Origin: Oceanibaculum pacificum
Lineage (GTDB): Bacteria; Pseudomonadota; Alphaproteobacteria; Oceanibaculales; Oceanibaculaceae
DNA: 51,188 bases
Direction of reading: 5' to 3'
NCBI RefSeq assembly: GCF_001618175.1
Contig: NZ_LPXN01000079.1
Span: 1 to 51,188 of the forward strand
Shown: positions 41,680 to 49,309 of the stretch, piece after piece
How the letters are laid out: each line of letters opens with the position of its first letter
Numbering within the stretch: the stretch's first letter is position 1
Position numbers and translations under genes: made by a program
The notes under the pieces: generated by a model
The model's input: only the letters and a program-made list of their open reading frames with translations
What the model was told of the DNA's origin: nothing
The model's database searches: none

Positions 41680-42570
41680 TTGGCCGCTTCGCGCCGTTTC
41701 CTGATCATCCATAATCCGACCGCCGGACGCCGCCGCCGTAAGCGGCTGGACGCCGTGCTGGCGCGCCTGGCTGAGGCCGGCTGCACGGTCGACCTAGCCC
41801 CCACCGGCAAGCGCGGCGACGCCGAAGAATTCGCGGCCGCCGCCGGCGCCGTCGACGCCGTGGTCGCGGCCGGCGGCGACGGCACCATCAACGAGGTGGC
41901 GAACGGCTTGATGCGCCGGCAGGCGCAGGGGCTGCCGCCGATCCCGCTGGGCATCGTGCCGCTGGGCACGGCGAACGTGCTGGCCGCCGAGATCGGCCTG
42001 GCCGACAATGCCGATGCGGTGGCGCGCGCGCTGACCGGCGGCGTCGCCCGGCCGATTTTTCCCGGCCTGGCCAATGGCCGCTATTTCCTGTGCATGGCCG
42101 GGGCCGGGCTGGATGCCTTCGTGGTCCAGGATGTCGATTTGCGCCTGAAATGGCTGCTCGGCAAGCCGGCCTACGCCTTCCAGACGATAAAGCGGCTGCT
42201 GCAGCCGCAGGAACGCTGCTACGAGGTGACGGTCGACGGCGCGCCCAGCCAGGCGGCGCAAATCATCCTGGCCAAGGGCCGCTATTATGCCGGCACCTTC
42301 GTCATCGCCGGGGCGGCGCGCATCACCGAGCCGACGCTGCATGCCTGCCTGTTCCGCCATTCCGGGCGCTGGCATGCGTTGCGCTACATCGCCGCCGTCC
42401 TGCTGGGCTTCACCCGGCATTTGCCGGATATCACGGTGCTCCCGGCCAGCCAGGTGACGATCAATGGCCATATTGCCCACCCGGTGCAGGGCGACGGCGA
42501 TATCGTCACGCGCCTGCCGGCCGATTTCACCGTCGCCTCAAGCGGCCTGCCCGTCCTGTTCCCTACCTAG
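41680..42570 (+). CDS. Diacylglycerol kinase catalytic-domain family lipid kinase
   Basis: A 296-residue DAGK/LCB5-type kinase. The N-terminus RRFLIIHNPTAGRRRRKRLDAVLARL, the ATP motif VVAAGGDGTINEVANGL and PLGIVPLGTANVLAAEIGL are the hallmark blocks. A C-terminal beta domain ends with VTINGHIAHPVQGDGDIVTRLP. Related enzymes phosphorylate diacylglycerol, ceramide or similar lipids. The start is TTG at 41680 with GAGGGAAGG upstream. It is divergent from the phosphoesterase-glycosyltransferase pair, and its stop overlaps the tadA stop by 4 bases. Confidence 0.9.
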   Translation: MAASRRFLIIHNPTAGRRRRKRLDAVLARLAEAGCTVDLAPTGKRGDAEEFAAAAGAVDAVVAAGGDGTINEVANGLMRRQAQGLPPIPLGIVPLGTANVLAAEIGLADNADAVARALTGGVARPIFPGLANGRYFLCMAGAGLDAFVVQDVDLRLKWLLGKPAYAFQTIKRLLQPQERCYEVTVDGAPSQAAQIILAKGRYYAGTFVIAGAARITEPTLHACLFRHSGRWHALRYIAAVLLGFTRHLPDITVLPASQVTINGHIAHPVQGDGDIVTRLPADFTVASSGLPVLFPT

Positions 42571-43016
42571 CGCCGGGCCTGGAAGAAGCCGCGCAGCAGC
42601 GTCGCGGCGGCGGCCTCGCCGATGCCGCCATAGATTTCCGGCGCGTGGTGGCAGGTCGGCTGGGTGAACAGCCGCGGCCCATGCTCCACCGCCCCGCCCT
42701 TCGGATCGTAGGCGGCGAAATAGAGCCGGCGAATGCGCGCCAGGCTGATCGCCTGGGCGCACATGGCGCAGGGCTCCAGCGTCACATAGAGATCGCAGTC
42801 CGGCAGCCGGGGATCGCCCAGCCGGCGCGCGCCCGCGCGGATCGCCAGCAGCTCGGCATGGGCGGTCGGATCGCGGTCGCGCTCGACCAGATTATGGGCC
42901 TCGGCCAGGATTTCATCGCCGCGCACCAGCACCGCACCGACCGGCACCTCGCCGGCCGCCGCCGCGTCCGCCGCCAGGGCCAGCGCCCGCTCCATATACC
43001 TGCCCGCATCCCGCAT
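42567..43016 (-). CDS. tadA: tRNA adenosine(34) deaminase TadA
   Basis: A 149-residue zinc deaminase that makes inosine at the wobble position of tRNA-Arg(ACG). The ligands are His53 with catalytic Glu55 (TAHAELLAI) and Cys83/Cys86 (TLEPCAMCAQAI). The C-terminus with RRLYFAAYDPKGGAVEHG is the TadA-specific block. I chose the ATG at 43016; the long frame upstream is antisense to the amidotransferase gene. Usual length. Confidence 0.94.
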   Translation of the reverse strand: MRDAGRYMERALALAADAAAAGEVPVGAVLVRGDEILAEAHNLVERDRDPTAHAELLAIRAGARRLGDPRLPDCDLYVTLEPCAMCAQAISLARIRRLYFAAYDPKGGAVEHGPRLFTQPTCHHAPEIYGGIGEAAAATLLRGFFQARR

Positions 43017-43102
43017 GGCGCGACCCTGGCGCGCAGGGGCCGTGGCGTCAAGCGGAGGGTTGTCCTTCGCGCCGTCCAAACCCCGCGGCCATTGCCCCGG
43101 CG

Positions 43103-43141
43103 GGCCGTTACGCATACTCTCCCGCGCAAACGCTAACGGCC
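43103..43141. promoter_or_regulatory. Inverted repeat before the amidotransferase gene
   Basis: GGCCGTTA (43103-43110) and TAACGGCC (43134-43141) are perfect 8-base arms with a 23-base spacer that contains a possible -10 box CATACT (43113-43118). It lies between divergent tadA and the amidotransferase gene and ends 10 bases before the latter's start. The arrangement fits a repressor operator. Confidence 0.4.
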
Positions 43142-43151
43142 AGGAATCGTC

Positions 43152-43862
43152 ATGACCCAGCCCCTCATCGGCCTGACCCTGGATTCGGAAGATCCGGGCG
43201 GCTACTCGAAATTCCCATGGTATGCGATCCGGCAGAATTACTGCACGGCGGTCGCGCGCGCCGGCGGCTTGCCCATCGCCCTGCCGCACGAGGTGGCGCA
43301 GGTGCCGGACTATCTCGACCTGATCGACGGGCTGGTGGTGACCGGCGGCGCGTTCGACGTCGACCCCGCCCTGTTCGGCGCGAGCTCGCGGCATGACAGC
43401 GTGACCACCAAGGATCGCCGCACCGCCTTCGAGCTGGGCATGGTGAAGGGCGCGCTGGAGCGCGACATCCCGATCCTGGGCATCTGCGGCGGCCAGCAGC
43501 TCCTCGCGGTGGCGCTGGGCGGCACACTGATCCAGCACATCCCCGACGAAATCGAGGGCGCGCTGGCGCATGAGCAGCCGAACCCGCGCAACGAGCCCGG
43601 CCATCACGTGACGGTGCGCGAAGGCACGATCCTGCATGGCATCTGCGGGGCGACCATGCTGAATGTGAACAGCGCGCACCACCAGGCGGTGGCCAGCGTG
43701 CCGGAGAATATCGTGGTGAACGCGATGGCCCCCGACGGCGTGATCGAGGGTATCGAGGATCCGGCGCGGCGCTTCTGCATCGGCGTGCAGTGGCATCCGG
43801 AATTCTCCATCAGCGTCGGCGACGACCGCATTTTCGACGCGTTCATCGCGGCCTGCCGCTGA
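43152..43862 (+). CDS. Class I glutamine amidotransferase / gamma-glutamyl-GABA hydrolase family (peptidase C26)
   Basis: A 236-residue hydrolase. The triad is visible: Cys112 in LGICGGQQLL, His215 and Glu217 in GVQWHPEF. The N-terminal PLIGLTLDSEDPGG and FDVDPALFG fit the PuuD-like group that cleaves gamma-glutamyl bonds, for example gamma-glutamyl-GABA from putrescine. No other putrescine genes are near, so the substrate is open. Its stop overlaps the start of the pseudouridine synthase gene by one base (TGATG). Confidence 0.87.
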   Translation: MTQPLIGLTLDSEDPGGYSKFPWYAIRQNYCTAVARAGGLPIALPHEVAQVPDYLDLIDGLVVTGGAFDVDPALFGASSRHDSVTTKDRRTAFELGMVKGALERDIPILGICGGQQLLAVALGGTLIQHIPDEIEGALAHEQPNPRNEPGHHVTVREGTILHGICGATMLNVNSAHHQAVASVPENIVVNAMAPDGVIEGIEDPARRFCIGVQWHPEFSISVGDDRIFDAFIAACR

Positions 43863-44797
43863 TGACCGACGAAGTCGTCAAGGAAGCCGCCAAGGAGGGA
43901 GAGCGCATCGCCAAGCGCATCGCCCGGGCGGGCATCTGCTCGCGTCGCGATGCGGAAAAGCTGATCGCCGAGGGCAAGGTCACGGTCGACGGCAAGATGC
44001 TGACCACGCCGGCCACCATCGTCACCGCCGCCAGCCGCATCACCGTGAACGGCAAGCCCCTGCCCGACGCCGAGGAAACCCGGCTGTTCCGCTACCACAA
44101 GCCGGACGGGCTGGTGACCACGCACAAGGACCCCGAAGGCCGGCAGACGATCTTCCAGGCGCTGCCGGCGGGCCTGCCGCGGCTGATCTCCATTGGCCGG
44201 CTCGACCTCACCTCCGAAGGGCTGCTGCTGCTGACCAATGACGGCGCGCTCGCCCGCAAGCTGGAACTGCCCTCGACCGGCTGGGTGCGGCGCTACCGGG
44301 TGCGCGTCCATGGCAAGGTCGACGAGACGGCGCTGGCCGCGCTGGCCAACGGCGTCACCGTAGACGGCGTTCGCTATGGCGAAATTCAGGCGCATCTGGA
44401 ACGTCAGCAGCCCAGCAACGCCTGGATTTCGGTAAGTCTGCGCGAAGGCAAGAACCGCGAAATCCGCCGCGTCATGGAGCATCTGGGACTGCCGGTCGGC
44501 CGGCTGATCCGCGTCGCCTACGGCCCGTTCCAGCTCGGCAAGCTGGAGCGCGGGGCGGTCGAGGAAATCGCCGCCAAGGTGCTGCACGAACAGATGGGCG
44601 ACACGCCGAAGGGCGACCGAACCGGCTATGCCAAGGCCAAGCCGAAAACCGGCCCGGCCTACCGGCAGGGGCCGAAGGCGGGCCACAAGTCAGAGCCGAA
44701 GACCGGCCATAAACCGGGATACAAGCCAGGCCAGAAGCCGGCGCAGAAAAAGGCGGAGCCGAATGCGGATCGTCGCGGGCCGTCATCGCGGCGCTAG
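43862..44797 (+). CDS. 23S rRNA pseudouridine synthase, RluB family
   Basis: A 311-residue enzyme. An N-terminal S4 RNA-binding domain (RIAKRIARAGICSRRDAEKLIAEGKVTVDG) is followed by the RsuA/RluB/E/F catalytic domain. It has GRLDLTSEGLLLLTNDG (catalytic Asp) and REGKNREIRRVMEHLGLPVGRLIR. The tail (about residues 255-311) is a low-complexity Lys/Pro/Gly-rich extension with repeated GHK and KPG units, common in alphaproteobacterial RluB. It overlaps rsmD by 35 bases. Confidence 0.92.
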   Translation: MTDEVVKEAAKEGERIAKRIARAGICSRRDAEKLIAEGKVTVDGKMLTTPATIVTAASRITVNGKPLPDAEETRLFRYHKPDGLVTTHKDPEGRQTIFQALPAGLPRLISIGRLDLTSEGLLLLTNDGALARKLELPSTGWVRRYRVRVHGKVDETALAALANGVTVDGVRYGEIQAHLERQQPSNAWISVSLREGKNREIRRVMEHLGLPVGRLIRVAYGPFQLGKLERGAVEEIAAKVLHEQMGDTPKGDRTGYAKAKPKTGPAYRQGPKAGHKSEPKTGHKPGYKPGQKPAQKKAEPNADRRGPSSRR

Positions 44798-45320
44798 GCT
44801 GGAGGCGCCAGCGGGCGACGCCACCCGCCCGACCGCCGACCGGGCCCGCCAGGCGCTGTTCGACACACTGACCGGCGGTCGCTTCGATCTCGACCTTGAC
44901 GGGGCGACGGTGCTCGACGTGTTCGCCGGCACCGGCGCGCTGGGGCTGGAGGCGCTATCGCGCGGCGCGGCGCGCGCGCTGTTCATTGAGCAATCGCGCC
45001 CGGCGCTGGCGGCGCTGCGCCAGAATATCGCGCATCTGAAGGCGGAGGATCGCTGCCAGGTGCTGGCCATCGACGCCACCCGGCCCGGTCCAGGGCGGGA
45101 AGCCGCCGCACTGGTGCTGATGGACCCGCCCTATCGCAGCGGCCTGGCCTGGCCGGCGCTCGCCCGGCTGGCCGAGGCGGGCTGGCTGGCCCCCGCGGCA
45201 CTCGTCGTGATCGAGCTGGCCAAGGACGAGGCTTACGACCCGCCCGCCGGCTTCGCCTTGCTCGACGACCGCCGCTATGGCGCGGCGCGCTTCCTGTTTC
45301 TCGCTGCTGGCCAGCCGTAA
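44763..45320 (+). CDS. rsmD: 16S rRNA (guanine(966)-N(2))-methyltransferase RsmD
   Basis: A 185-residue methyltransferase for 16S rRNA. It begins MRIVAGRHRGARLEAPAGDATRPTADRARQALFDTL, the family N-terminus. The SAM motif is VLDVFAGTGALGLEALSRGA and the catalytic motif VLMDPPYRSG. The ATG lies within the end of the pseudouridine synthase gene. The short length and pairing with RluB are standard in alphaproteobacteria. Confidence 0.94.
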   Translation: MRIVAGRHRGARLEAPAGDATRPTADRARQALFDTLTGGRFDLDLDGATVLDVFAGTGALGLEALSRGAARALFIEQSRPALAALRQNIAHLKAEDRCQVLAIDATRPGPGREAAALVLMDPPYRSGLAWPALARLAEAGWLAPAALVVIELAKDEAYDPPAGFALLDDRRYGAARFLFLAAGQP

Positions 45321-45361
45321 TTTTGTGCATCGCGGCAGGGTAACTGCCCACGCTTTGGTCG

Positions 45362-45387
45362 GGCCGGTCGGCCATGCCGGACCGGCC
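45362..45387. other. Strong inverted repeat between rsmD and the TRAP operon
   Basis: GGCCGGTC (45362-45369) and GACCGGCC (45380-45387) are perfect 8-base arms; inside them GGC-CAT-GCC adds a further stem. CCGAT/ATCGG (45394-45404) and CCACGGC/GCC..GTGG (45423-45441) follow. There is no T-run. They lie 65-90 bases upstream of the sigma-54 promoter, where an enhancer-binding protein would bind, but could equally end the rsmD transcript. Confidence 0.4.
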
Positions 45388-45450
45388 AGACGGCCGATGA
45401 TCGGTTGATACCTCCCTGTTCTCCACGGCTTAGCCGCGTGGTGCTACCAG

Positions 45451-45466
45451 TGGCACGGCCTGTGCA
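45451..45466 (+). promoter_or_regulatory. Sigma-54 (-24/-12) promoter of the TRAP transporter operon
   Basis: TGGCACGGCCTGTGCA matches the sigma-54 consensus TGGCACG-N4-TTGCW at every informative position except one T (G at position 12), with the exact GG-to-GC spacing. It lies 68 bases before the dctP-type start, leaving a leader of about 55 bases. rpoN itself is at 12090-13634. An AAA+ activator would be required, and none is in the window. Confidence 0.65.
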
Positions 45467-45533
45467 GTCTGAGGGCGACGCCTCGTAAAGAGGTTCGCCA
45501 AGAAAAAATCAGACGGACAGAGGAGTGACAGAC

Positions 45534-46628
45534 ATGGAACGCCGTTCCTTCATCAAGGCCGGCCTGGTCGGCACGGCCGGGGCCGCCGCAGCGGTCGCCG
45601 CCCCCAGCGTCGTGCGGGCCCAGACCAGCTTCAACTGGAAGATGACCAACGCCTACGGTCCGAACGCCCCATTCTACGTGGTCGGTCCGGGCAGCCCGAC
45701 CGACTTCATCAAGAAGGTCGACACCATGTCGGGCGGGCGGCTGAAGATTCAGCATTTCGCCGCCGGCGAGCTGATTCCGGCGATGGAGGGTTTCGACGCG
45801 GTGGCCGCCGGCACGGTCGAGACCAATTCGGCCAATTCCTATTTCTGGTCCGGCAAGGTGTTCGCCGCGCAGTATTTCACCACTGTGCCGTTCGGCATGA
45901 GCTTCCAGGGCCATATGGCCTGGCTGTATCACGGCGGCGGGCTGGATCTGTGGCAGGAGGTCTACAAGCCCTTCAACATGGTCGCCTTCCCGATGAACAA
46001 TACGGGCGTGCAGATGACCGGCTGGTTCCGCAAGGAAGTCACCAGCGTGGAGGATCTGAAGGGCCTGCGCATGCGCATTCCAGGCCTGGCCGGCAAGGTG
46101 TATGGCCAGCTTGGCGTCGATGCCCGGCTGCTGCCGGGCGGCGAGATTTTCCCGGCGCTGGAGCGCGGCGTGATCGACGCGGCCGAATTCGTCGGCCCCT
46201 ACCAGGATAAGCGCCTGGGCCTGCAGAAGGCGGCGAAATTCTACCACACCACCGGCTGGCACGAGCCGGCGACGACCGGCGAGCTGGCGATCAGCCTGCC
46301 GACCTGGGAAAAGCTGCCGGCGGACCTGAAGGAAATGGTCAAGGTCGCTTCCATGGCCTGCGTGCTGGAAAGCCTGACCTGGAGCGAAGCGGTCAATGGC
46401 GAGGCGCTGGTCGAGCTGGTGGAGAAGGATGGCGTCACCGCCAAGCCGCTGCCCGACGCCGTCATCGCCCGCCTGAAGGAAGTCACCGCCGACACGCTGG
46501 CGACCGAGGCGGCGAAAGACCCGCTGACCAAGAAGGTCCATGACAGCTACATGGGCTTCAAGAAGAAGCACGACAAATGGGCGAAGCTGAGCGAAGGCGC
46601 GTTCCAGAGCGCGGCGCTCGGCAGCTAA
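45534..46628 (+). CDS. TRAP transporter substrate-binding protein, TakP-like
   Basis: A 364-residue periplasmic protein. The Tat-type signal MERRSFIKAGLVGTAG ends near VVRAQ. The mature part follows the TakP (2-oxoacid) pattern: LYHGGGLDLW, NNTGVQMTGWFRKE, GLRMRIPGLAGKVYGQLG with the substrate arginine, then LERGVIDAAEFVGPYQDKRLG. The likely ligand is a 2-oxo or hydroxy monocarboxylate. I chose the ATG at 45534, eight bases after AGGAG; the GTG three codons upstream lies inside that ribosome-binding site. It is first in the operon. Confidence 0.9.
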   Translation: MERRSFIKAGLVGTAGAAAAVAAPSVVRAQTSFNWKMTNAYGPNAPFYVVGPGSPTDFIKKVDTMSGGRLKIQHFAAGELIPAMEGFDAVAAGTVETNSANSYFWSGKVFAAQYFTTVPFGMSFQGHMAWLYHGGGLDLWQEVYKPFNMVAFPMNNTGVQMTGWFRKEVTSVEDLKGLRMRIPGLAGKVYGQLGVDARLLPGGEIFPALERGVIDAAEFVGPYQDKRLGLQKAAKFYHTTGWHEPATTGELAISLPTWEKLPADLKEMVKVASMACVLESLTWSEAVNGEALVELVEKDGVTAKPLPDAVIARLKEVTADTLATEAAKDPLTKKVHDSYMGFKKKHDKWAKLSEGAFQSAALGS

Positions 46629-47138
46629 ATGCCTATCCTGGCGAAACTGGCGGAACAGCTCGACCGGGTGGTCGAGCTGTTCGGCCGCCTGGCGGCGTGG
46701 ATCGGCGTCGGCCTGGTGCTGCTGGTCGCCGGCAACGTGCTGGTGCGCTACTTCCTGCATACCGGCGCGATCTGGCTGCAGGAGCTGGAATGGCACCTGG
46801 TCGCGCCCATCGCGCTGTTCGGCATGTCCTACGCGCTGCTGAACGGCGAGGCGATCCGCGTCGACGGTCTGTATCAGCGCTTCCCGCCCAAGCTACGGGC
46901 GACCATCGACATCGTCTCCAGCATCCTGATGGTCATCGTGGCGCTGATCGTGGTGAAGCTGTCGATCCCGTTCGTGCTGCAATCCTACAATATGGGCGAG
47001 GGATCGCCGAACCCGGATGGGCTGACCCACCGCTTCCTGCTGAAGGCGCTCATCCCGCTCGGCTTCGCCGTGCTGGCCTGCCAGGCAATGGCGGAAACGC
47101 TGAAGGCCGCGCTGCGCTTCTTCCCCTCCTCCCGCTGA
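46629..47138 (+). CDS. TRAP transporter small membrane subunit (DctQ family)
   Basis: A 169-residue protein with four membrane helices. The first is about LAAWIGVGLVLLVAGNVLVRYFL, followed by the conserved WLQELEWHLVAPIALFGMSYALLNGEAIRVD. It couples the large subunit to the binding protein. It begins on the base after the stop codon of the binding-protein gene, with the large subunit 10 bases downstream, giving the usual P-Q-M order. Confidence 0.92.
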   Translation: MPILAKLAEQLDRVVELFGRLAAWIGVGLVLLVAGNVLVRYFLHTGAIWLQELEWHLVAPIALFGMSYALLNGEAIRVDGLYQRFPPKLRATIDIVSSILMVIVALIVVKLSIPFVLQSYNMGEGSPNPDGLTHRFLLKALIPLGFAVLACQAMAETLKAALRFFPSSR

Positions 47139-47148
47139 TCAAGAATCC

Positions 47149-48474
47149 ATGTCCCCGAATGAAATTCTGGCGATCCTGACGGTCGTCTCCTTCTTCACCA
47201 TGCTGATGATCGGCGTGCCGGTCGCGGTCGGACTGGCGGTGTCCGGCTTCGTGTTCGGCTATATCGGCTTCGGGCCGCTGCTGTTCAATCTGCTGCCGGC
47301 GCGCATCTTCGGCGTGGTGTCGAACTACACGCTGCTGGCCATCCCGCTCTTCGTCTTCATGGGCGTGATGCTGGAGAAATCCAAGCTGGCCGAGGAGTTG
47401 CTGGACGTTGTCGGCCATCTGTCCGGCTCGATGCGCGGCGGCATGGGCGTGGCCATCGTGCTGGTCGGCGTGCTGATGGGCGCGTCCACCGGCATTGTCG
47501 GGGCCACCATCGTGACGCTGGGATTGCTGACCCTGCCGGCCCTGCTGCGGCGCGGCTACAGCAAGAGCCTGGCCTGCGGCACGATCTGCGCGTCCGGCAC
47601 GCTGGGCCAGATCATCCCGCCCAGCCTGATCCTGCTGCTGCTGGCCGATATTCTGGGCGAATCGGTCGGCACCATGTTCGCCGCCGCGGTGTTCCCCGGT
47701 CTGATCCTGGCCGGGCTGTATGTGATCTACATCTTCGCCATCGCCTATTTCTACCCCGACCGCGCGCCGGCGATCTCCGCCGAGGAGCGTGCCGCCCTGC
47801 CGCGCCGTGAGCTCTACGGCAAGCTGTTCAAGGTGGTGCTGCCGCCGCTGCTGCTGGTGGTGGCGGTGCTGGGGGCGATCATCGGCGGCGTCGCGGCGCC
47901 GACCGAGGCGGCCTCGATGGGCGCGCTGGGAGCGATCCTGGTCTGCGCCGCCACCGGCAAGCTGAGCTATGGCCTGCTGCGCGACGCGGCGCGCGCGACC
48001 CTGTCCATCGCCGGCATGGTGTTCCTGATCCTGATCCTCTCCCAGGTGTTCGGCCTGGCCTTCCGGGGCCTGGGCGGCGAGAAGCTGGTGGAGCATATGT
48101 TCAACTGGGCGCCCGGCGGCGTGACCGGCAGCCTGATCTTCCTGATGGTGCTGCTGTTCATCCTGGGCTGCTTCCTGGAATGGATCGAGATCAGTTACAT
48201 CGCGGTGCCGCTGTTCCTGCCCTATTTCATCGCCAACGACGTGAATCTGGTGTGGCTGGGCACGCTGATCTGCGTGAACCTCCAGACCAGCTTCCTGACG
48301 CCGCCCTTCGGCTGGGCGCTGTTCTTTCTGAAGGGCGTCGCGCCGCCGGGCGTGACGACCAGCGATATCTATCGCGGCGTGGTGCCCTTCGTGCTGCTGC
48401 AGGCGGTCGGCATCGCCATCGTCTTCCTGTTCCCGGAAGTGGCGACCTGGCTGCCGGACGCCATCGGCTGGTGA
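47149..48474 (+). CDS. TRAP transporter large membrane subunit (DctM family)
   Basis: A 441-residue, roughly 12-helix sodium-coupled transport subunit. Family blocks include YTLLAIPLFVFMGVMLEKSKLAEELLD, GSMRGGMGVAIVLVGVLMGASTGIVGATIVTLG and CGTICASGTLGQIIPPSLILLLLAD. The C-terminal half has LGCFLEWIEISYIAVPLFLPY and NLQTSFLTPPFGWALFFLKGVAP. It is the last gene of the operon. The terC leader begins right after its stop. Confidence 0.94.
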   Translation: MSPNEILAILTVVSFFTMLMIGVPVAVGLAVSGFVFGYIGFGPLLFNLLPARIFGVVSNYTLLAIPLFVFMGVMLEKSKLAEELLDVVGHLSGSMRGGMGVAIVLVGVLMGASTGIVGATIVTLGLLTLPALLRRGYSKSLACGTICASGTLGQIIPPSLILLLLADILGESVGTMFAAAVFPGLILAGLYVIYIFAIAYFYPDRAPAISAEERAALPRRELYGKLFKVVLPPLLLVVAVLGAIIGGVAAPTEAASMGALGAILVCAATGKLSYGLLRDAARATLSIAGMVFLILILSQVFGLAFRGLGGEKLVEHMFNWAPGGVTGSLIFLMVLLFILGCFLEWIEISYIAVPLFLPYFIANDVNLVWLGTLICVNLQTSFLTPPFGWALFFLKGVAPPGVTTSDIYRGVVPFVLLQAVGIAIVFLFPEVATWLPDAIGW

Positions 48475-48492
48475 TGCTCAAAAATCCTTGTG

Positions 48493-48570
48493 GCCGGTTC
48501 TTGGGCGTGCCATCTAGGGGCACACTCAAGGCCGGCGCTCGTCCTCAGCCGGCATCCTCTCTTTCTGAGG
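48493..48570 (+). promoter_or_regulatory. Structured terC leader, possible riboswitch
   Basis: The gap between the TRAP operon and terC folds into two elements. The first is a three-tier stem: GCCGG (48493-48497) with CCGGC (48532-48536), CTTG (48500-48503) with CAAG (48527-48530), and GTGCC (48507-48511) with GGCAC (48519-48523). The second pairs CCTCAG (48543-48548) with CTGAGG (48565-48570), hiding GAGG, the terC ribosome-binding site. TerC-family genes are often under the manganese yybP-ykoY riboswitch, but I do not see its GGGGAGUA motif. Confidence 0.5.
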
Positions 48571-48579
48571 TTTTCCGGA

Positions 48580-49260
48580 ATGTTGGGTATGGATTGGCTG
48601 ACGCCGGAGATTATGTCGGCGTTTTTCCAAGTGCTGATGATCGACATCGTGCTCGCGGGCGACAATGCGATTGTCGTCGGTCTTGCGGCGGCGGGTCTGC
48701 CGAAGGAGCAGCGCGGCAAGGTCATCATCGTCGGCATTGCGGCGGCGACGGTGCTGCGCATCGTCTTCGCGCTGATGACCACGCAGCTATTGCAGATCGT
48801 CGGCCTGCTGTTCGCCGGCGGCATCCTGCTGCTGTGGGTATCCTGGAAGATGTGGCGCGAACTGCGCGAGGGCCACGCGCACGAGGAGGCGGCGGCCAAG
48901 GCCGCTCTGGACAAGGCCGACGGCACGGTCGACGACCCGGCGACCCACGTCGCGCCGGAGGCCCCGCGCAAAACCTTCAAGCAGGCCTGCATCCAGATCG
49001 TTCTGGCCGACGTGTCGATGTCGCTGGACAATGTGCTGGCCGTCGCGGGCGCTGCGCGCGACCATCCCAACGTCCTGATCATCGGCCTGGTGCTCTCGGT
49101 CGCCTTCATGGGCCTGGCCGCGACCTTCATCGCCAGCCTGCTGTCGAAGCATCGCTGGATCGCCTATGTCGGCCTGCTCATCATCGTCTATGTGTCGCTG
49201 GCCATGATGTATGAAGGCAGCCTCGACCTGATGGCCTATTACGAGTCGCGTGGCGGTTGA
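48580..49260 (+). CDS. TerC family membrane protein (YjbE/YkoY type)
   Basis: A 226-residue protein with seven or so helices. The two internal repeats each carry the acidic metal-site motif: VLAGDNAIVVGLAAAGL near residue 28 and SMSLDNVLAVAGAA near residue 145. They are separated by a charged cytoplasmic loop rich in Glu, Ala and Lys. Relatives export manganese or calcium or supply metal to exported proteins. I chose the ATG at 48580, nine bases after GAGG; the upstream frame runs through the leader structure. Confidence 0.9.
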   Translation: MLGMDWLTPEIMSAFFQVLMIDIVLAGDNAIVVGLAAAGLPKEQRGKVIIVGIAAATVLRIVFALMTTQLLQIVGLLFAGGILLLWVSWKMWRELREGHAHEEAAAKAALDKADGTVDDPATHVAPEAPRKTFKQACIQIVLADVSMSLDNVLAVAGAARDHPNVLIIGLVLSVAFMGLAATFIASLLSKHRWIAYVGLLIIVYVSLAMMYEGSLDLMAYYESRGG

Positions 49261-49276
49261 CCGGATCGTGTAGGAT

Positions 49277-49307
49277 GGGTCCGTCATGACGGATGGATGA
49301 CGGACCC
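49277..49307 (+). other. Perfect 11-bp hairpin ending two bases before the pentapeptide gene
   Basis: GGGTCCGTCAT (49277-49287) and ATGACGGACCC (49297-49307) are perfect arms around a 9-base loop, filling most of the 49-base gap after terC. The pentapeptide start codon at 49310 follows at once and no free ribosome-binding site remains. The stem could end terC transcription, control translation of the next gene, or act as an operator. Confidence 0.55.
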
Positions 49308-49309
49308 TC

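Noticed and set aside
48493-48536. Rho-independent terminator of the TRAP operon
   Set aside because: The stem is strong but is followed by GC-rich sequence with no T-run.
48475-48579. Calling the terC leader a yybP-ykoY riboswitch outright
   Set aside because: The conserved GGGGAGUA-type loop is not visible. The structure is reported as a leader with unknown ligand instead.
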